Translations under genes and position numbers: made by a program
Notes under the pieces: model-generated
What the model was told of the DNA's origin: nothing
The model's database searches: none
What the model saw: the letters and a program-made list of their open reading frames with translations, nothing else
In this document: piece by piece, positions 21,601 to 32,429 of the stretch
How the letters are laid out: each line of letters starts with the position of its first letter
Numbering within the stretch: the first letter of the stretch is position 1
Assembly: GCA_037043015.1 (NCBI GenBank)
Contig: CM073321.1
Span: forward strand, 18,845,001 to 18,909,000
Reading direction: 5' to 3'
DNA from: Bryum argenteum
Taxonomy: Eukaryota > Streptophyta > Bryopsida > Bryales > Bryaceae
Length of the DNA stretch: 64,000 bases

Positions 21601-24261
21601 CCCAGAGCTCCCGCGCCCCAATGATGTTTGTCGCCCACGTTGGATTTGTATTCATGAAGTGGTTGACCCTGTTGTAGAACGCGGAGATTCTCCGAATGAT
21701 GGACTTATCTTCGTTCCATACTACGAAGCAGTCCCAGGTCTTGGAAGCGTCCGTGATGCAAGCGTCTACATCGAGCCTGTTTTGCAACTGCTTGGAGGCC
21801 TCCATGCAGTGTTGTCCATTCACCATATAGAACTCCCCGTCTTTTATCTCCTCCCAAGATTGGGGTTTTACAAGCGTATTCTTTGGGAAGATGCAGAGGG
21901 TGTTCTTCTTCTCCTTATCGCACATCTCAATCAGGAAATGCATCGTGTGCTTGACTTTCTCCTGCTTGAGGTTTGGGATGTTCAGGTCCGCGGGGGGGTA
22001 AAGAGACGCTCGATTGGAATCTTGTAAGTGACATCTGAGCCGAAGATGTATGAGTCTTGGCAAAGTGCCTAGTAGTTCTTGAACGCATTCATGGACTCCT
22101 TGTAATCGACAAATTTGTCTACATTGTCGATGGGTACTTCAGTCAAGGCCGACACTAAGCTCGCCTGTTCAATCTTAGTGGGATCGGCCAGGGTGGACTT
22201 CTTCGTCATGACTGATTTGAGTTTCTTTTGTGTCGGCCCCCGCTTAGTCGTGGACGGATTTGCCTTGGGCCTCTTTGATCCCGTCGCCTTAGGAGTCTGA
22301 TAAAGGATGGACTCGTGGCTGCCGCTGTGCATGCTTACTTCCTGCGTCAAACGAAGGGGCGTCATTTGGATCTTCTTGCGTTGCAGCTTCGCCTTGAAGT
22401 TCACCATGGCAGTGACGAGTGATCGGAGACGAGAGGCGAGAATACTTGGGGGCTGCTGGTTACCGAGTTCGGTTGTGAATCGAAACTCACGAATGTGTTG
22501 CTCGACATTCTTCGCCAAGGGTTCGTAGGGAGTATTTCTTATACTCTCGACATGAGCCCAAATGTCGAAATCAATCTTTGTTGTGGCGATCATGTAAGTG
22601 AACCTGTAGTCTTGGTCCACAGCCGTGTCCTCATTGGGGTTGTCCACGATGCACGTCACGCAAATCCAGTGCATGTTGTGGACGACGACATCGATGATGT
22701 TCTCATCCAAATTGACGGGAAGGTTGCATTCTGCTCCCTTGTATTTGGTGACGACAGCCAGCTTGTCCGTGTGCGGTGTATGGAACATACTCCACCATTC
22801 GACATCGTTAGGCTCTGTGTGGACCCACATGTCGCCAAATATTTCGGGATCTGCGACTTCGTTGTCCCCTTCGAGAACATATTGATTGAAGAATGCTGAG
22901 AGCCTCTCCTTCGGATTGGTTTCTCTTGATGAGACAGAGGAGACAAATGAGTATTTATCCGTACGTATTGCAAGGATTAGTATTCAACTCGAGTTGAGTT
23001 GAAATAGCTATCTAATTGTCTCTGTTAGTCTATGATTATCGTTAGCAACTATCCAAGTAAGTTTTATTCAACTCGAGTCGAGTTGAAATAGCATTCTATC
23101 TCTATCTGTTAGTCTACGATTATCTTTAGCAAGGAAGTGGGATTCAACTCGATTCGAGTTAAATGTATCCTTCATGACGTTTTGTGGTTTCTAAATACAG
23201 AGCTTAGATACTTTCAACTCGACTCGAGTTGAATTAATCGTGAGACTAAATGTTCTTCATTTCAACTCTAATCAAGGTGATCGTATCGACCCATGTATTT
23301 TGTCAAATTTAGTCAGAGGATTGTGCATTACTCTCGTTGAATTTGACATGTCGGTTTTCAGCCCTATGGATACTCTGTCTGTTTTTAGTAATTTCTATCA
23401 TCGAATAATTCAACTCGACTCGAGTTGAATATTATGGTTCTCTTGCAACTGCATGAAATTATGAAAAAATCCTTCCTATTTCAACTCGATTCGAGTTGGA
23501 TTATGTTTCTGCTTTATTATCCACTACAGTTATTCAACTCGAGTCGAGTTGAAAATGTACAGTGATAACACTTATCGTATTTTATCGATTCAACTCGAGT
23601 CGAGTTGAATGATTGTCTTGTTTAGCACATGCGCATCACTGATTCAACTCGTATCGAGTTGAATATGTTTACTGACACTATAGTGGTAATTCATCGATTT
23701 AACTCGAGTCGAGTTAAATTGTTCGGGCTGCGGCGAGTAAGTAGCATAGGGGAAGAATATCAGTACCCTTATATCTTGTGTTGTCTGGATTCAACTCGAA
23801 TTGAGTTGAATTGTTCAAGCCTAATCTATCATTCACTGTTAAAGGGATTCTAGGACAGAGATTCAACCCGGGTCGAGTTGAATTCCCCCTTGTCTGTGAA
23901 CTCGCGTTTTAACTCTAAGAAACGAATTGGATGGACAATTCAACTCGGCAAAAATGAATGGATGGAGAATTCAACTCCGCCGGGGTTGAATCTGACTGCA
24001 GTCTATAATGTCGGTGGCATGCAAAGGTAAAAAAATGTGTTTCCAATTCAACTCCGGTCGAGTTGAACTGCTTATCTTTATTGAATCTTTAGAACATCAA
24101 CACAACTCGGCTACGGTTCAATCGATCTGAACTGTTCTCTACGCTAAGTATGTACAAAAATAGTATTTTGAAGAACATGGGAGCACAGATATCCAATGCC
24201 AAACTATTCAGCGGAAACTTAGTCACATTGAGCGAGAGTTAAGTATTGAATACTCACCCAT
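18624..24261 (-). CDS. ParB-like and DNA-methyltransferase-like fusion protein of element A
   Basis: Four exons fit: 24258-24261 (ATGG, start codon), 21497-22922, 19993-21360, 18624-19582, all with GT-AG borders and conserved phases. Exon 2 ends with a ParB/sulfiredoxin-like region: KIPIERLFTPP, then about 60 residues later FYMVNGQHCMEASKQL, like the GERRxxAA box of ParB. Exon 3 (about 455 codons) has GIMDFRNLPG (20512-20541), where amino-methyltransferases have motif IV [DNS]PP[YFW], and ends in LRMKFYLKLLHLF...ILSVFGGGKLYCAAW, like motif I (FxGxG), the usual order of the beta-type N6/N4 group. Exon 4 adds a Lys/Asp-rich tail with a coiled coil (MEKLVRMQEEARRDK). Breaks: a frame change near 22063-22069 in exon 2 and a TGA early in exon 4. 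The motif IV prolines are absent, so activity is doubtful. Domain calls are by eye. Confidence 0.55.
19629..19973. repeat. Six A-type palindromes filling intron 3
   Basis: Copies at 19629, 19697, 19755, 19825, 19893 and 19953, each about 21 bases, inside the 410-base intron (19583-19992) between exons 3 and 4 of the ParB/methyltransferase-like gene. Spacing is 54-72 bases. Centre bases vary (A, G, C); arms are mostly kept. The intron is hardly anything but these sites and short spacers. Confidence 0.9.
21385..21481. repeat. Two A-type palindromes in intron 2
   Basis: Copies at 21385 and 21461 (the second perfect, centre A) inside the 136-base intron 21361-21496. The matching intron of element B also carries a B-type palindrome (43619). 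Confidence 0.9.
22923..24257 (-). other. Intron 1 of the ParB/methyltransferase-like gene, splitting the start codon exon
   Basis: On the minus strand ATGG is followed by the donor gtgagt (24257-24252) and the acceptor AG (22924-22923) is followed by AAACCAATCC, giving MetGluThrAsnPro. The 1335-base intron is mostly palindromes and spacers. Confidence 0.55.
22983..24066. repeat. Dense A-type palindrome array (about 14 copies)
   Basis: Copies start at 22983, 23067, 23143, 23213, 23409, 23480, 23533, 23589, 23643, 23698, 23790 and 23862; weaker ones lie at about 23971 and 24047. Each is TTCAACTCGA, a free base, TCGAGTTGAA, or close to it. All four centre bases occur (G, C, A, T) while the arms stay symmetrical. 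Copies near 23862-24066 drift to CCGG-containing forms, showing decay at the outer edge. Confidence 0.93.
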
Positions 24262-24599
24262 TCTGTTGTGTGCTTCCCTGCTAGACTGTGGATACAGAAA
24301 TTGATTGGACAAGCCTCGGCTTCGTCCTACTCCTGTAGCAAACAATGAATGATTGTAAACAATGAATGATTAGATCAAAAAAATTTACAATGACTGATTC
24401 ACAGCGAAATTCTCAACACTAACGCAGATTCAAGTATAAAAGAATCACATAGTAGATCAATTCAATTGCAATTGATTCACAAACCGATGCTCTGAAAGTA
24501 AACATAAGCATTCTAATTATCTAAAATCACTGGGAAAAACCTCATTGACAACTCTCACCAATTTGCAATTCAACAAGTTTATTAACTTCCCCGAATCAA

Positions 24600-25500
24600 C
24601 CCTAAACAGCTCAAACACAGCAACCTCTTTTGTTTCAACATTCAAATTCCAGATCTGCTCTTAAAAATCAGGGTTCAGAAATTTTATAAACCAGCTCCAG
24701 TAGGCCAGTTTCCTCTCCTTTTCTAAATCAGACATCTACACTCAAACTTCCTCTTCATCTTTTCCAATGTAATCACTCGAATTTCAAGGCTCCTAAAAGC
24801 TAGTAAAATTCAACTCCCAAAGTCTGGAAAACTGACAGAAATGACCTAAACTTGCACCACCACAGAATGAAATTGTAAACCAAAAACAAACAGAGTTACA
24901 GAGAAGGTTGTGAAGTCCAGGAACTTAGATGATCGCTGCGGAAGCTACAAAAGCGCCGTCAAACCAGCCACCCACTTGATGCAGCGATTATCTCAAAAAG
25001 CAGACTCTAAGCTAACAGGGTCGAGGCGCAGAGCTAAGAGAAGCAAAAAGCGTCGGGGAGCAGACCAAGAAGTAAGAAGCAGAGCAAAAAGAGCGATTAC
25101 ATAGAAAAGAGACTATATAAACATAAACGAACACGACCTTCGAGGCCAGAAGATAGCTGATTTCGAGGCCACGAGCTAGCGACTGTCGAGGCCAGAACTA
25201 CGCGAGCGAGAATGCAAGAAAACGCCAACTAACGCAAGAATGCAAGAACGCTGACAGCCAAATTCAGCAAGCGTAGCGCAAGAGCGAGGAAGAAGAGGAA
25301 TACAATGGGGGCCAAACCCTAGCCCCCCCCCCCGCTCTCCGTTCCCAGCCATAATTCGAGTGGGCTGCCCGTAATCTTGCCCGGGCCGCCTTTTGCACTG
25401 ACCATGCCTACCCCGGCCGCCTTACACGCTGCCCCCGCCGTATATTGCTTCGGGCAGCAATTTCTTGCCCTTTTCATGTCTGCCCGTCTCTACACTACAC
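24600..25500 (-). promoter_or_regulatory. Likely promoter and 5' leader of the element A ParB/methyltransferase-like gene
   Basis: On the minus strand this stretch runs from a GC-rich block (25310-25500: GGCGGC, CCCGGGCAAG, a G-run, CTAGGGTTT) into a pyrimidine-rich leader (cctcttcttcctcgctcttgc near 25280). It sits about 1 kb upstream of the start-codon exon. A matching GC-rich then pyrimidine-rich block precedes the same gene in element B (40300-40640). It holds no coding frame I trust. Calling it a promoter is inference. Confidence 0.4.
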
Positions 25501-25509
25501 TAAATTCCA

Positions 25510-26100
25510 TTATATTTTTCATTTATTTCTAACTATTTTTTCAAGTTAATTTTTTTGAAAAGAAGATAAGTTCAATAAATGCCTATTCTAACACTATATG
25601 TATTGTATCGTAAAATTTTAGACTCCACAACACTTTACAATAGTATGTGTAGTATTAGATAAAACGTGTCAGCGAAAATACCATGTTTTAATTACTAAAA
25701 AGTTGTGTGTAGTTTTATATTGAAATAAGATACAAACTCAAAAAAAAAACGTTATTTAATTGGCAATACCCAAGCACTAATTTAACTTTGATTATGCTCA
25801 TATCCAACTTCCCATTAGTTAACGTTCTCCAATCCAATAAGGTCATCATTCACTCGAAAAGGAAGCTAAAAAATTATCCCCTCTCTACCGATTCCTAAGA
25901 TGTTGTCATGCTCATTATTTTTATTCGTGACCATCTTATTTTGTTGTTGGTTTTTTCTTTTAATATTATCACAACATAAAATTATATTAATAATATAAAT
26001 AGCTACATATTAAAAATATTATTGGATAGATATATAATCAGGTAGGAAGGTTTGAGAGAACGAATTGGACAATATAAATAAGATAGTGAGAGTATATAGA
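25510..26100. other. AT-rich intergenic DNA, no gene
   Basis: No open frame of interest and no palindrome of the A type. It is the middle of the divergent intergenic region of element A. Confidence 0.5.
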
Positions 26101-26124
26101 TAGAAGATATCTTTCAGAAACATC

Positions 26125-26225
26125 ATGTATACTATAGACATGCATAACACATATCATGGCCATACATCACACATATCATCGGCGTACATCATTCATACCA
26201 TAGCCATACATCATACATACCAAAA
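26125..26225. repeat. Short tandem repeat around 'catacatcacacatatcat'
   Basis: About four imperfect copies of a unit of 25-30 bases with 'atacatcatacataccat' words. Confidence 0.5.
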
Positions 26226-26254
26226 AATCGTCCAATAGTATTATGTTTTAGAAG

Positions 26255-28150
26255 TAGATTACTGACTACAAACCTTATATATATCTTTATATACGTATAT
26301 TTATTTATTTATATATTCATGTATATACATATTTGAACTCCTATGGGCATATAATTGGGCTTTCTTTCTCTAAATTAAGATAGCACAATAAATGCTCAAC
26401 ATATATTCAAATTTATGTTAATATCGAATATAATTGAATTAAGATTCCATAAAGTTAACTTTTGTACCAATATCTATGTATATACATACGTAGTTATTTA
26501 GGTATTCATATACAATTTTACTTGTATATATATCTCTATATACATATGTTTATTTCTTCATATATTCATGTATATATATATTTGAACTCGTATGCGCATA
26601 TATTTGCGCTTTCCTTATTCTACATTAAGATGGCACAATAAATGCTCAATACGTAGTCAAATTTATCTTATAACATATTAGCTGACTCAGTTGAAATATT
26701 ATGTATTTAACATCTATACTCATATCTATGTATATATACGTACTTACTTATCTATGTTAGTATTCATTTGTACTCGGGTATATATCTATATATACATATT
26801 TGAACTCCTATGGTCATATAATTGCGCTTTCCTTGTTCTATATTGAGATAGTACAATAAATGCTCAATACGTAGTCAAATTTATCTTATAATCAATTATC
26901 ATTGAGTTGAAATATTATGTATTTAACCCCTAAAAATCCAAGCGTTTCCTTGACCTCCAAAACCCAAAATTGCCATTTTTCACCTTCGTTGGGAGATGGG
27001 GAAATGGAGAAACTTTTTTTTCTGGTTTTAGACTTTGAACCGTAAGATCTTGTACCTAACTTGTATACAAAGTACTAGTCAAAATTTCAACCGTTGGATG
27101 TTTGTCATTTGTGAAATTATAACAATTAAAGTTTGTCCAACACTTTTTTTTGCCGCTGCGTGTGAGGCATTGTCTAAATGGTGCCAAGGGCAACTTGATG
27201 ATTGTCACTCCAAACATTTTGCCCTCTTTTTTTTTCATGTAGGTAATGAAGTTGGGTATGCTCATGCAAAAGTTTAGACACCAATTTCACTTTTTGACCT
27301 TAATGTAAATTATTTTATGAAAGAAGGTCTAAAAACAACAATATAGTAAAAAAAGCACCACATATGATATATTTAGTTTGAGAGATATCTAGACAGTGAG
27401 TAGGTGCATTTATAAGAATGTGAATTTTGAAAAAAAAAAACTTGGAAAAATTCCAAAATCTCAAATTTTGGCAATTTTTGAAATAAAAAATTGTAAAATT
27501 ACTAGAAATTGTGAAGATTGTTTTTGAAAGTTTTGGAGGCTGCTCTTGTTAAATTGGTAAACTTTTTGACTTTGGATACTTTGGAATTTGAATAGTAATT
27601 TGGTAATGAGCATATTTCCAAAAAAAAAAACTTAAAAAGAAATTATTTTAAACTGCCCGTTTTGGACTTGAAATCTGAAATTTGTAGATGAAGGTTATAA
27701 AATTAAAATCTGGCTTTGCAAATTTTACCACATACACATTACACTATGGGGAGTGTCTAGTAAAAATCCTAGGCAAAAATATCAATTTAAGTGCTTAAAA
27801 TGAGCTACCTGAAATCTCAGAAAACTGAATCGGTTTTCCTGGATTTTTAGGGGTTAACATCTATACTCGTATCTATGTATATATAGGTACTTATTTATCT
27901 ATGTTAGTATTCATTTGTACTCGGGTATATATCTATATATACATATTTGAACTCGTATGGTCATATAATTGCGCTTTCCTTGTTCTATACTAAGATAGCA
28001 CAATAAATTCTCAATACATAGTCAAATTAATCTTATAATCAAATACAATTGAGTTGAAATATCATGTATTTAACATCTATACCCGTATCTATGTATAATA
28101 TGTACTTATTTATCTATTATATAAATGAATTAAAATATTATGTATTTAAC
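26255..28150. repeat. AT-rich tandem repeat, about 215-235 base unit, interrupted by a MITE
   Basis: At least four units (about 26260-26465, 26470-26702, 26703-26926, 27858-28073) plus a partial fifth. Each runs from 'taacatctatactcgtatctatg' through 'tatttgaactc(c/g)tatgg' and 'attgcgctttccttgttcta' to 'cacaataaatgctcaata' and 'gttgaaatattatgta'. The third and fourth units are parted by the insertion at 26927-27853. Confidence 0.75.
26927..27853. mobile_element. TTAA-flanked MITE (piggyBac-like ends), 927 bases
   Basis: Perfect 14-base terminal inverted repeats, CCCCTAAAAATCCA at the left and its reverse complement at the right. It is flanked on both sides by TTAA (26923-26926 and 27854-27857). 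The neighbouring tandem units show the uninterrupted site as 'gtatTTAAcatctata', so the TTAA was duplicated on insertion. TTAA duplication with CCC-starting ends is the mark of the piggyBac superfamily. It holds no transposase. The inside is AT-rich with A-runs (27430, 27620). Confidence 0.85.
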
Positions 28151-28620
28151 ATATTATGTATATATTGATGTATATTTATATGTATTCATATGCCCATTTT
28201 TTTCTACTATTTTTATTCTATGTTAGTATTCTATGTTTTTTATGGTATTTTTTATTAGTAGTGTACCATATATTTGATTCCATTGATTCTGCGTTACTAA
28301 GTAAAGTATTGTCAATGGAATGTTCTCAATTACTCTAGTTACTCTAATTTTGTAATTATTATATTTTATTCAATAAATATATGAGTACGAATTTGTATTT
28401 TTTTACCACGACTCATAGATATGTATTAAATGTTCAATTTTATGGAGAAAATATGGAGACACATTTGTTTGTAAAAAATAAAAAATCCATAGTTACGAAT
28501 GGGTTTCCCTCCAAAATCAGTTTCCCGCCGAAACATCATTGCCGCCAAATATTTTCAAAATTCAGAATTAAAATGTAGAAACCTATTTAGAAGCGCAATC
28601 AAGACAAAATGCAGGTTGCG
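28151..28620. other. AT-rich DNA upstream of the DUF7869-type gene, no gene
   Basis: Nothing recognisable apart from AT-rich sequence with 'tatgtat' words. Confidence 0.4.
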
Positions 28621-28820
28621 ACAAAAAGTGTCGGCTTTTTGCACGATATCGGGCGTCAAGGATACTCTCGCGATTCAGCCGTTGAGGTCGGTTGGGGTGC
28701 TAACTCAGTCTCTCATGTTTCCTTTCATTTTCACTCACTCTCGTCCATGTTTTCAAGGTGCGCTTAGTTTGATTTTGTTCCGCTATACGTGTTCAAGGTT
28801 GTGTGTGTGTTTAGATTGTA
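28620..28820 (+). promoter_or_regulatory. Possible 5' leader of the element A DUF7869-type gene
   Basis: A less AT-rich, pyrimidine-rich stretch (ctcatgtttcctttcattttcactcactc) lies about 1.2 kb before the coding start, with palindromes between them. The acceptor tttgcag before 29945 implies a 5' UTR intron. The layout matches the other gene leaders of elements A and B. The start of transcription is inferred. Confidence 0.3.
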
Positions 28821-29132
28821 TTTGAGTTGGTGCTGACTGCGTTTAATGTAGTTTTTGATTTAGAGGTTTCAGTATTGTAGAAGAGGCGCATGCTCTTATA
28901 CTTTGATTGTGTTTCAAGTTATCACAATTGCTCGTCATGTATTTTTTGACTTCTGTATTAGCTACTGATTGTTGTGCTTGGTTTCTTCAGTTGCGAGCCC
29001 TTCTATTCATCTTGAAATCTGCAATTCGCAAGTGAGCGTGTTTCGGAATTCCTCAGTGTTTCAACAGTTACTGTATATTATTGAGTTTTAGCTGGTTATG
29101 AGTTCCGTGAATTCCGCCGTCATACTGAAAAA

Positions 29133-29896
29133 ATTCAACTCGAGTTGAGTTGAATTTATATTGCCATAGTATGTATGTCTATTCAATTTCAACTCGAGTC
29201 GAGTTAAATTATAATTGAGTCATGATTTCATAATTAGGATGTTATAGTAATAGGTGGTGATATTCAACTCGAATCGAGTTGAATTGGAAATCATCGAATG
29301 TCATAAGGGATGTTCCCTTTATGGTGCGGATATTCAACTCGAGTCGAGTTGAATCCCGGTGTGGATATCCGGCACATTCCAGGCATTATATCAACCAAAC
29401 AATATTTAACTCGAATCGAGTTAAATGTGAATTTCCACATATTATGTGATGTAATCTATATGTATCAATATAACTCACGGAATCTGAAATGCTATAGTCG
29501 TGGGACTTGACATTTAACTTGAGTCGAGTTGATTTAGTCATCACCCAATTTCCTCTTGTTTTTTCGTGGGTGTATATTATCTTTATGCATTCCGATGTTT
29601 TACTAGAGTCGTGTTGAAATTGTCGGTTCAATTCTCCGGCTGAGGCACGTGATACTGTGACCGCCCCATTAATATTTAACTCGAGTCGAGTTAAATCAGA
29701 ATTAGCACATAGTTATAAATATACTCTTCCGTAATGTTAATTCACATTAATTATATGTGGGCATTCAACTCTACTAGAGTTGAATTCATGGACATATTAG
29801 CTGACAGAGAATTTATTCCAAGTGAACATCTTCTCTACGTGTAAATAATTCTATTCGATTTCTGTCATTATTGTATTCAACTCGAGTCGAGTTGAA
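29133..29896. repeat. A-type palindrome array upstream of the DUF7869-type gene (10 copies)
   Basis: Copies at 29133, 29188, 29263, 29333, 29405, 29513, 29675, 29764 and 29876, plus a decayed one near 29597. They end about 50 bases before the splice acceptor and 60 before the ATG at 29955, so the array probably lies in a 5' UTR intron. Confidence 0.93.
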
Positions 29897-29954
29897 CCGC
29901 CACATATTCTTGTGTTCCTCAAGTTGCGTTTGTGATGAATTTGCAGACTCTACC

Positions 29955-32428
29955 ATGGCTGCTCAAGATGTTCAAATGCTTGGTGATTTCTCCTCTGATG
30001 AGGAGGTTGTGGAGCAACCCGAGGTGCCGGAAAACGTTCCAATGTGTAAAGGTATCCCTCGGCGTCTTTGGGCTACAAAGTTCGTTACCCTTTACGGTGA
30101 CGAGGGTCGCCCTGTAGCGGAGGGCCTATGTCACAGCATCAGTTACGATCTCGTTCTCGGAAGTAATGGTCCACTTAGGCACTCCCGAGTCGCAGTTCAA
30201 ATCTCGAAGACCCTTGATGCCACAGTGGTGCTAGATGAGTGGAGATATTCTGTCAGGGCGTGGCCGTTCGATAAAGTCTTCTATAATGGGGCTAGTCTCA
30301 GAGACCATGAGATAAGACACGATCATGACTCTCGTGTTGCTCGTCTTGCGAGACCTTAATCATCGCGTAGCCAAAGTTACAACAATACATCTAGGACTCC
30401 GCCTCCCGAAACATCCATCAAATCCAAAGGATTATCAAATCAGGAATCTATCAATTCTCTCTCAAGCAAAGTATGCTGCACCAGGAACTGCGTTCAGCCC
30501 TTCCCGAGGGACAAGATATGATGTTTCCAAGAGCGGATGTATAGTGGAACGACCTACCAATTTAGGTTTCACATGAAGCTTGACGTTCACAGGCAGGTCT
30601 CACCATCTTCTGTGAGTAGAAATCGGAAGTTACACTTTCTTGAATTTGATGCGAAGAAACCCGGGGATAACTTTGCTCGGTGCTCCAAATGTGATCGGTT
30701 GCACACACTCCGTCGTGGCTCTATTTCTGGGTCGCAACAAGCGCTACTTTGGGCAAAGAAGCTCGAGGTACACTTGGCTGCAGCCCGTGCTCATCGGGAG
30801 TTATATTATGCAAACATGTATAGGTCAAAAATCTACCCGCATGAGTGTTTGACCATTATGCATGACAAAATGGATCATGCGAAGACCGCTTCCCCTGTCT
30901 TTTCTCACAAGAGTAAGAAGCTCGATGGTCTGATGAAGCTACCATTATCCGTCACAGGAATGATCGCTCATGGCCACGGAGATGTACGCTACGCACATTA
31001 CGGTCTAGATATTTTCGCACACGATTCAAATTACACGGTGGGCTCTTTTGCTAAGCTGCTCCGAGATTTAGAGTTGCCACCAAAGTACTCTTCGAGGGAG
31101 CTTTTTGTTGGGTCGAGGTCGGCACCTATCTTTGATGCTGTTCTCCAAGGTGCGGAGACTTGCGTATCGTCACTCCGTCCAGCACCAGCTCTTCCACTTT
31201 AAAGGATTCCTCTTCCGCCAATTCTCAATGTTCAGATGGACAATGCAGCAGGTGACAACAAGAATAGATATGTATTCTATTTTTGGTCTCTCCTTGTCGC
31301 AAAGAAGATCTTCCGCGAGGTATACGTCAATTTCATGTTGGTTGGGCATACCCATGATGACATCGATGCCATGTTTGGGAGGTGGAGCATGTTGTTGAGG
31401 AAAGACAATTTCTCCACTATACCGTTACTTATGAAATCTTTCATGGATGTGGAATCTATTCCTGCCATCCCCCACCTTGTTGAAGAGGTGCCGGATTGTA
31501 AAGGATTTATCGATGGGTTTATCAAAGATGGAGGGGAAGCACTTGTTTGTCATACGAAGGCACAACAATTCAAGTTTTTTTTGGATTCTACAGGTTGTCC
31601 CGTGATATAGTACAAGGTTTTGTACATAGCAGAAGATTGGTTGCCAAATGATACGACTGGAATTAAGTTGTGGAAAGTGGATTCGGAAGGTCGTTGTTTG
31701 TGGCCACGTGGTGATCCAACTCCTACGACGCATCGTGCCATGAGGGGTGTGGAGGACATTGTGAAGGGCATTTTTGGATTTATCAAGTACTCGGAGGCAA
31801 TGGCTGATGAAGATAGAACTGGAGAGTATAGATGACGCTATAAACATCTTGTGTTCTATTGGCGCGCTGTGAAGGCAGCACTAGAGGTTCCCATTGAACC
31901 ATCGAATGTTCTTCGGGACAGATTTTGGCCATTGTCCCGAATAGATGCGACTTTGGAGGACCAATCTGGTGAAGATGGCGAACTGCGTGAGAAGTTTGGA
32001 GAGGATGAGGCATATGTTGGAGAGATCCGAGATCGCCCTCAACCATCTTTTTGTGTAGCTCGTGATGTTAATGAAGGATACTTTGTTGCTATTCGGCCTG
32101 CTGATGGTGACTCACGACCAGTGTGGATTGCTCGAGCGTTGTCAGATCCGAACATAAACCCGAGCAGCCAAATTGCATCTTTATTCAATTCTTTTGGCCT
32201 ACATCAAGGGATCGAGATGTGCAACAGACCTACAATGGATGGGATTCGGTCAAAGGATTGCGTTGGAAGGTTGACGATACTCAACCTCCTTTGTGGGAGA
32301 ATACAACTTCATTAATGACTTCATGGAAGTCAAAGGTGAAGAAGGATACAACCGAGTGCACTTTAAAAATTCCGGTGGATCAAATTAAAGTCATTCACAA
32401 TACTATAGTTGAATTTTCAAATGCTTGA
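29955..32428 (+). pseudogene. DUF7869-type (DDE-like) protein of element A, interrupted
   Basis: Starts ATGGCTGCTCAAGATG after a splice acceptor (tttgcag). Blocks shared with the element B copy: LWATKFVTLYGDEG; a CC..NC..PFP zinc-like motif near 30468-30510; KPGDNFARCSKCD; DKMDHAKT (30868-30891); GMIAHGHGDVRYAHYGLDI; QMDNAAGDNKNR (31232-31267); VNFMLVGHTHDDIDAMFGRW (31327-31386); and a C-terminal VAIRPADGDSRPVWIARAL domain. The D-x-A-x-x-x-N-K-N block and GHT block are those I know from DUF7869 proteins, which look like an RNase H-fold nuclease or transposase core. Compared with B it lacks about 130 residues near 30630. The frame changes several times, so this copy is probably dead. It is the likely mobility gene by inference. 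Confidence 0.65.
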
Positions 32429-32429
32429 A

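Larger units (their letters stand above)
15950..32428. mobile_element. Palindrome element A: ParB-like/methyltransferase and DUF7869 genes
   Basis: Proposed DNA transposon or other selfish element, boundaries approximate. Minus-strand genes on the left (ParB/methyltransferase-like 18624-24261, FCP1-like 17175-18372, unknown 15996-16908) are divergent from a plus-strand DUF7869-type gene (29955-32428). About 34 copies of a palindrome lie within it and none outside: TTCAACTCGA, one free base, TCGAGTTGAA. Copies are dense upstream of both divergent genes (22983-24066 and 29133-29896) and in introns. The same gene set with another palindrome recurs at 35.64-49.4 kb (element B). No capsid, envelope or polymerase gene is seen. 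No terminal inverted repeats were found by eye, so grouping rests on the shared palindrome and the repeated gene set. Confidence 0.6.

Noticed and set aside
22983-24066. CRISPR-like array of short repeats with unique spacers
   Set aside because: Repeats are perfect palindromes with uneven spacing (53-196 bases), lie also in introns and around other genes, and the genome is a plant's. No cas genes.
22980-24070. Apparent peptide repeats STRVELN / TRIELN in several frames
   Set aside because: They are only translations of the palindrome and lie in an intron.
24910-25104. Lys/Arg-rich 64-codon plus-strand frame
   Set aside because: It is antisense to the likely leader of the element A gene and has only biased composition.
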